DNA of 64,000 nucleotides from Gordius sp. MW1 (lineage: Eukaryota; Nematomorpha; Gordioida; Gordea; Gordiidae). Below are positions 57,885 through 64,000 of this stretch, one piece after another. Both the position numbers and the translations under genes were made by a program. Under the pieces are notes generated by a model. It was not told the DNA's origin. It made no database searches and saw only the letters and a list, made by a program, of their open reading frames with translations. The stretch covers positions 4,278,001 through 4,342,000 of the forward strand of contig OZ038526.1 in NCBI GenBank assembly GCA_964036665.1. Reading direction: 5' to 3'. How positions within the stretch are numbered: position 1 is the first letter of the stretch; each line of letters starts with the position of its first letter.

Positions 57885-60800
57885 TTAAATGCCAACGTTG
57901 CGACAAGAATTATCGCCCAAATCAGTGCCCCTCTTTCATGGCATATTGCAGGAAGTATAATAGAAGGGGACATCACGCCCGGTGCTGTAAGAACGATTCA
58001 AAGTCAGCAAGTGTATATAACCGGGGAGGATAATGATGCCGTTTCTATGGATTCAATATGTCAAATTAATCGTCGAGGGCGTCGTGCTACGATCAAGGTA
58101 AAAATCAACGATCTGGACATTGATGGATTTTGACACAGGGGCTCAAGTGTCGGTCATTAAAGCATCGTTATGAGAAAAATAGGACGGCCATTACTTAGAG
58201 ATGCCATACCACCGTTAGTATACGGTTGTACCGTTCTAGAGATATTGGGGGAATCAACTGTGAAGGTTCGAGTTGGTAAGCGAATGAAAGTTTTAACGGT
58301 TTTGGTTAGCAAAGGTAAGGATGTACCACTTCTTGGCTTACCATGGAGCTTAGATTTTAATTTTTCACTTCCTCCAATGGTTAAGGTTCATAATTTAAGT
58401 AGTTTTAACAATCAAACCTCGATTACTAAAAATTTTGAGAAGGAATATAGAATGATATCTGACGGTAAATTGGGATGAATAAATTCTTGTCAACCAATAG
58501 TAATTCTTATAAAGTCAAATGCAACTCCTACATCGTGGCAAGCTAGGAGGGTTCCGTTCCCTCTGCGAGCTCCTCTAGAGAAAGAGCTTCAAAGATTGGT
58601 TATCGCAGGTGTGTTAAAACCAGTGGATTCCAACATTACACCCATTCAATGGGCTACTCCAATTGTGCTCGTAAGGAAAACAAATAATGACATCCGTATC
58701 TGTGCCGATTACAAGGTTACTGTGAATCCAAATTTAATTATAGATTATCATCATATCCCAACATTCCAAGATGTTGCAGCAAATTTCGGGAGGAAGAATT
58801 CACCGATCTAAAAGATGCGTACCTGCAAATGCTTGTTTCCGAGAAATCGCAAGACCTCTTAGTTATATTAACCAGCTTGGGTTATTACAAATACTGTCGG
58901 CTTCCGTTTGGCTGGTCCTCAGCTCCAGCCATTTTTCAGAGATTTATGGACAACTTATTAAAAGATTGTCCTAAGACAGGAATTTACCTTGATCAATGTT
59001 GTAGTCTTACTACACGACTCCACTCTCATCCATCTACGCAGCAAGACCAGCTGCGCTCCCCTCATCTTATTTCGCTTATTTATTAGTGTCTGTATACGCA
59101 TCTTAAGGTATACGCATTTTAATGCATACGCATCTTGACGTATACGCGTAGTCCCTCTCCCCCCATTGTTCTATACGCGATTTATTTACGTGTAGGAATA
59201 CATCACATGATACACAGCGAGTATTCCTATCATTATTTACGCCTAGGAATACAACACATGATATATTTTCTTTGTTCTGATAATATTAATATTCTCGCGT
59301 TTCTTACTTGATACTTCGCGATGTTGGAATATATTGGGACTTTGAAATAAATTATGAATATGAAAGTAGATGGAAATAAACATATTATCGGATAAATGAT
59401 ATAGTTCTATAATTCTAAATAAATCCTAATAAAATATAAGGTAAGCAAAAAATGAGTATAAATATTAACCTTTTAAATAATAAATTATACTTAATTTACA
59501 ATGATATAATAATTACCGGGGAAAATGACGAGGAACACATTGCAAACGTCCATTAAGTTTTAATCAAATTAAAAGATTCGGGAATTAAACCACAGTTTAG
59601 TAAAATTCGGTTTTTGAAAGAATCGATTGAATTTTTAGGTTATGTGATAGATAAAGAAGGGATCCATCCCTCCGTATCAAATGTACAATCCATTTTAGAA
59701 AACGAAAAGACCCACTAATAAGCCGAGCTAAAATCTTTTCTTGGGATGCTTTGCTACCAAGAAAAATTGATTCCTAGCCTTTACAGTATCTTGTCACCAT
59801 TGCACCGACTTACTGGTACGAAATCTAGATGGGTATGGTCACAGGATGAGGACCAAATATCTTTAAAAGCTAAATCGATTTTGAAGAGTTGTAATACCGT
59901 AATTCCTTATTCACCAACTTTGCCCTTGACGCTGGAAACCGACGCTTCTGATAAAGGATTTGGAACAGTGTTGTCACATGCATTTGATGCTGGACTATTG
60001 CGTCCTATTGCCTATGCTACGAGAACACTTTCCAACGCCGAGGAAAGTTATGCTACTATTGATAAGGAAGCCAAGGCCATACTATGGGAGGTCCAAAAAT
60101 TTCACACCTACCTTTATGGAAATTATCATAAAAACCTATCATCTACCTTTGGTTCGATTGTTTGGAGAAAATAGGGATCTCCCGAATAGTAAATAAATTG
60201 ATGCGCTGGGCCTATCAGTTATCGGCCTACGATTTTTCATTAGAGTACATTAAAGGCAAACAGAATAAAGTAGCTGACGCCTCAAGGGCGGCTTTACCCC
60301 TTACAGAAGATATTCACAACAGTGATGATTTATCAATTCTTAGGATAAAAAACATTATCCTTAATGATATATCCATATCGGAAAGACTATTGGTGAAGAC
60401 ACACATAAGAGTTTAAAACTGCGTAAAATAAAGAATTTTATATACAAAGGATGGCCCTCACGCATAGAGGATATTCCATAAGAATTGTGAGTCTTTCATA
60501 ATCGCAAAGCAGAACTAAGCTGTGAAAACAATTTATTATTTATGGATGGGCGGATTGTTATACCGCATTCCTTTCGGCAGCGAGTATTAATAAATCTGCA
60601 TAAAGGTCACCCCGGATTATTGGCTATGAAATTTATCGTTAGGTTTTTATTGCTGGTGGCCTCAACTAAATTCAGAGATTGAAAAATTTGTGAATGCTTT
60701 TAAAGCATGTCAACAGAATCGTGGAGAGGCTAATGAAGTTCCATTGTTTTATTGGAATGTCCCCGAGATTTCTTGAGAAAGAATTCACATCGATTTTGCG

Positions 60801-61620
60801 GGACCAATTGATGGGTATTCCTGTAATAGTAGTTAATGGATTTTCAAAATGGATGGATGTTGAACTTTTACAGTCAAAAACAACTCAAGCCACTCTTCGA
60901 ATTCTTAGAAAGTGGTTTGCCCTGTATGGTGTCCCTTGAACAAATCGTATCATACAAAGGACCCCACTTCACTGGGCTAGAGTTTCATATTTATTGCAGG
61001 GAGAATAACATCATTCACATAAAATCTTCTCCATATCATCCTAAGACTAACGGGTTAGCAGAGAGAGGAATTTAAACTAAGAAGAAAAGGTACGCAGCTA
61101 CCAAAACGCAGAAGACGAGCCCTCATGAATGTTTGTCAGAGGTTTTGAAGACTTAACCGAATAAGCACCTTAAATTCAACAGGATCATCACCCTATAGGC
61201 TAATGTTTGGACGACATATGAAAACAGCTTGGGATTGGGCGCGATCTCCGGTTAAGTCAAAATTGGAAAAACTGGTTTGGTCAACCGAGGAACGGCATAA
61301 CGAAGGATTAAAGACTCGAAAGTTTCTTTCAGAACAGCCGGTATGGGTAAGGAATGAAACGAGACTTGGATGGCGTGAGGGTTCGGTAATTAAAAGAACG
61401 CCCGTTGTCCTACTCAGTGGAAGTGGATGGAAGAGTATTGCGGAAGCACGCCGACCAACTAAGGAAGAAATTCTTAGATTCACAAGGGTTAGGGCAAGAG
61501 CCTGTACAATCTTCTTCCCCACAAGCGTCAGTACCTGGTGAAGAGGCTGAATTTGAACCGTTTGTTACGCCTGGAGAAGAGTTAGCCGGAGAGGAGAGTC
61601 AATTAACTTAAGTCCAGCAT
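57885..61620 (+). mobile_element. Ty3/Gypsy LTR retrotransposon fossil (Mag/K02A2.6-like), broken
   Basis: Parts in order: zinc-knuckle nucleocapsid-like piece (~57885-57995), protease region (~58070-58470), reverse transcriptase (~58490-59000 and ~59500-59740), RNase H (~59746-60290), integrase (~60520-61110) and a C-terminal tail (~61200-61615). Wording such as ETDASDKGFG and YHPKTNGLAERG is typical of Ty3/Gypsy pol. It is clearly broken in several places (roughly five or more) and has an insertion of about 500 bp. No flanking LTRs were found. It appears old relative to the 37845-41182 element. Confidence 0.85.
58999..59498. mobile_element. About 500-bp insertion within the Gypsy fossil (possible solo LTR)
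   Basis: Unrelated sequence flanked by CAATG direct repeats (58994-58998 and 59499-59503). Near 59090-59150 it has repeated 'tatacgcat' motifs. It has no coding capacity; solo LTR is a guess based on size and the short duplication. Confidence 0.4.
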
Positions 61621-62104
61621 CTCGCTAGAAACGCGACGGAGGTCCACCAGTAAGACTTATCAAAGAAATAAAATTGAAACCCAAAAAGAAAAGGACGACA
61701 CTTGTTACATATCTTAAAATTGTATTTGAATTTATTCCAAATGAGACCATCGATCGTTTTGTTCTTATTCTCATTTAGTTCTTTTGTTGTCTCGCGCTTT
61801 ATGAATACTTAATAAACTCTTTTATATCAAATAGTGATTGTGAAGTAAAATGAATAAAGCCATCTCATTTAGATGTGTATGACAAACCATTTGGTCATTC
61901 TATTAATCAGATATATAATCAATACCTACATTTTAATATTAATTGTAGTAAAGTGTAACCTACATTAAAATATGTTAGATATATGCTTAGAACAGCATAA
62001 ACATATTTACCTAGCGGATACAATGAATTTTAATTAAACTGCATATGATGGGTTCTGAGTTCAAAGAGTAAGATAGAAACGCATATTATATTTTTACAAT
62101 TTAG
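61621..62104. other. Stretch between Gypsy fossil and ARNT exon
   Basis: AT-rich; no coding exon recognised. It is probably ARNT intron or upstream sequence, since the exon at 62105 begins at a splice acceptor. Confidence 0.4.
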
Positions 62105-63909
62105 TTCTGATGATGAGGATATTATGACCAAATGTGTCAGAAACGACTCCGAAGATTTTTGTGATAAAGATCGTTTCGCTAGGTACTAATCTTTAGAACG
62201 TTTCCTTTACCTATATCATAAAGAGAAAATCATAGTGAGATTGAAAGGAGGCGGCGAAATAAAATGACTGCATACATAGCTGAATTGTCTGATATGGTTC
62301 CTGCTTGCAATTCTTTGGCACGGAAACCGGATAAATTAACTATTTTGAGAATGGCTGTGGCTCATATGAAATCTCTAAGGGGTTTTTAAATTTGAGTTAA
62401 TTAACCTTTATTGATCCTTTAGGCTCTTCAAATCCAAATAATGATTCAGCCTATAAACCCTCATTTTTGACAGATCAAGAGTTAAAACACTTATTACTAG
62501 AAGTATTACTTATTATATTTTTCTAAAATATTTGTAAAAGGCTGCTGATGGATTTTTATTTGTGGTTCATTGTGACACAGGAACTATTATATATGCATCT
62601 GATACATTAATCTCAGTATTAGGCCACAAACAAGTTAGCATTATCCTTTCATATATGATTAAATTTCTAGAAGTTCTTCATTGTATTATTATGCTTTATT
62701 TTTAAATAAGTTGCATTTCTGTGTTATTATAATTTGAGGTAATAAATTTTAAATTTGGAATATTAGGAGGTGTGGTCAGGGTCTTCAATTTTTGACTACC
62801 TGCATCCAGATGATATAAATAAGGTTAGGGAACAACTTTATTCTTCATGGGACTATTCCAACTCCTCTAATAGCAATTCAAACAACATGAATTCTTCTAA
62901 TATCCCAAACAATAGTACAATCTTAGTTAATACCAATGGAACTAATACTTCAAATCCCTCCAACTCACCCATTGCTACAACCATCATTAGCAATAACATC
63001 AGCAGTAATAATAATCGTGTTTTAGACCTTAAAACTGGCACAATTAAGAAAGAGGGTCATCATCAGGGCTCAACATCAGCTAGGTTTTGTATGGGCACCC
63101 GACGTGGTTTCATATGTCGAATCAAATGTGGGAGTGATGAAGTAAATTTAGGATGTTCCAAATGTGTTTATTTTATAATATTTCCTTTTTTATAACTATT
63201 TGTTTCTTATGCTTAATTTATGTTTTTGACTTTAGCCCTCAGCACAGAATACCATGAGAAATCACCCTAGAACTGCCCGTGCTATGCTTGGTCCTTCCAA
63301 AGATGGTGAGCAGTATGCTGTCCTTCATTGCACTGGCTACATCAAACATTGGCCACCATCCAGTTAGTATCCTACGTTATAACTCACCATATTTATATCT
63401 CCTTGCATAGGTGTAGCCAGCAATGGAATTAGAGGGGGGGGCAATAATGATTTAGGGAGGGGAAAATAATCATTTTTTTAAATTTTAGCCATAATTCTGA
63501 TAAATTTCCTTTTTTGGATTTAGAGGGGGGGGGCAGCCGCCCCTTCCTGCCTCGGCTGCATCCATCTTTCCATCATATTCTTTTACAAATGCCACAAAAA
63601 TGATTTATTTCCCCTAGGCTCCACAACCATGGATAAGAGCGTTTTAGGCTCTTCGGGCAGCAATTTGGGCTATAATTTGAATCAGGCCAATGGATCGGTT
63701 CCAAGTTCTCAAACTGATCGTTCCTCCAACAAGAATGGCCTCCCTTCCAATAATTTTTGCTTGGTCGCGATCGGACGTTTACAAATAGCGAGCGCCCCCA
63801 ACATATCCGACATCTTACCCCCGCTCGAAGGTCACCCCATCTGCGAATTTGTATCGCGCCACGACACCACCAATCCCGACCAGTACAACTTTACGTTCGT
63901 GGACCAAAG
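62105..63909 (+). CDS. tgo: ARNT/tango bHLH-PAS transcription factor (internal part, runs off right edge)
   Basis: Seven exons: 62105-62182, 62224-62381, 62423-62502, 62541-62633, 62767-63141, 63236-63362 and 63618-63909, with matching phases, about 400 codons. Order: acidic lead-in; basic region [18 protein letters not shown]; helix-loop-helix ([30 protein letters not shown]); PAS-A ([80 protein letters not shown]); start of PAS-B ([33 protein letters not shown]). ARNT is the common nuclear partner of Ahr, Sim, Trh and HIF-alpha, binding E-box-like sites. PAS-A holds a Ser/Asn-rich insertion of about 45 residues before RVLDLKTG. The first three introns are only 41, 41 and 38 bp. The N-terminal exon(s) lie upstream, possibly beyond the transposons; the rest of PAS-B lies right of the window. 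Confidence 0.92.
63406..63565. mobile_element. CATGGGCGTAGCC-family miniature element in an ARNT intron
   Basis: Left end CATAGGTGTAGCCAGC, family interior blocks ('gcaataatgatttagggagg', 'ttttagccataattctgata', 'gcagccgccccttcctgcc'), eroded right end near 'ggctgcatcca'. It occupies most of the 255-bp intron before the PAS-B exon. Confidence 0.75.
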
Positions 63910-64000
63910 GTGGTGACACCTTGCGACATTACAATATAAAAAAATGATGTGTCTTTATAAATTCCATCCTTAATTTTTGATTCGAAGTTTTTTTAGTTGG

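Noticed and set aside
4801-63535. Long G and C homopolymer runs as functional G-quadruplex elements
   Set aside because: Nearly all belong to the miniature-element family or decayed copies, so they need no separate explanation.

Overview
This is an AT-rich animal nuclear genome window. Every host gene in it is split by GT..AG introns, and most of the sequence between genes, plus much of the larger introns, is transposon debris. The gene set (a SIX homeobox factor, RNase H2 subunit C, a tetraspanin, an insulin receptor substrate, and ARNT/tango) is bilaterian and probably protostome. I cannot name the taxon. Several introns are extremely short (34, 38, 41, 41 and 41 bp), which may help place it.

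Layout. 1-1554 (minus): 5' part of a SIX-family homeobox gene with a long N-terminus and a Groucho-type eh1 motif, running off the left edge. 1.5-16 kb: AT-rich intergenic DNA with hAT elements and CATGGGCGTAGCCAGG miniature elements. 16.0-17.4 kb (plus): RNase H2 subunit C, two exons. 18.0-19.6 kb: a long-inverted-repeat element with an LTR-like sequence between its arms. 21.6-26.9 kb (plus): a complete seven-exon tetraspanin whose fourth intron carries two hAT elements. 27-37 kb: more miniature elements, including two fold-back elements with 9-bp target duplications, a 1.06-kb TIR element and a piggyBac-like candidate. 37.8-41.2 kb: an LTR element with almost identical 722-bp LTRs. 42.7-50.9 kb (plus): a complete eleven-exon insulin receptor substrate (IRS/chico) gene of about 1,173 codons. 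51.4-54.4 kb: an old minus-strand hAT transposase interrupted by a hAT element that holds a second hAT-like element, which in turn holds a miniature element. 54.5-55.9 kb: an RTE-type LINE fragment. 57.9-61.6 kb: a Ty3/Gypsy fossil. 62.1-63.9 kb (plus): bHLH and PAS exons of ARNT/tango, running off the right edge.

The host genes do not form an operon-like unit; they act in separate processes (transcription, nucleic-acid repair, membrane organisation, insulin signalling). Exon chains were built from reading frame, splice signals, matching intron phase and recalled family sequences. No search was run. The most useful results are the exon structures of the tetraspanin, IRS, RNASEH2C and ARNT genes, the large loop insertions in the IRS PH and PTB domains, the micro-introns, and the layered transposon insertions. 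I found no clear evidence of an entirely new biological system.
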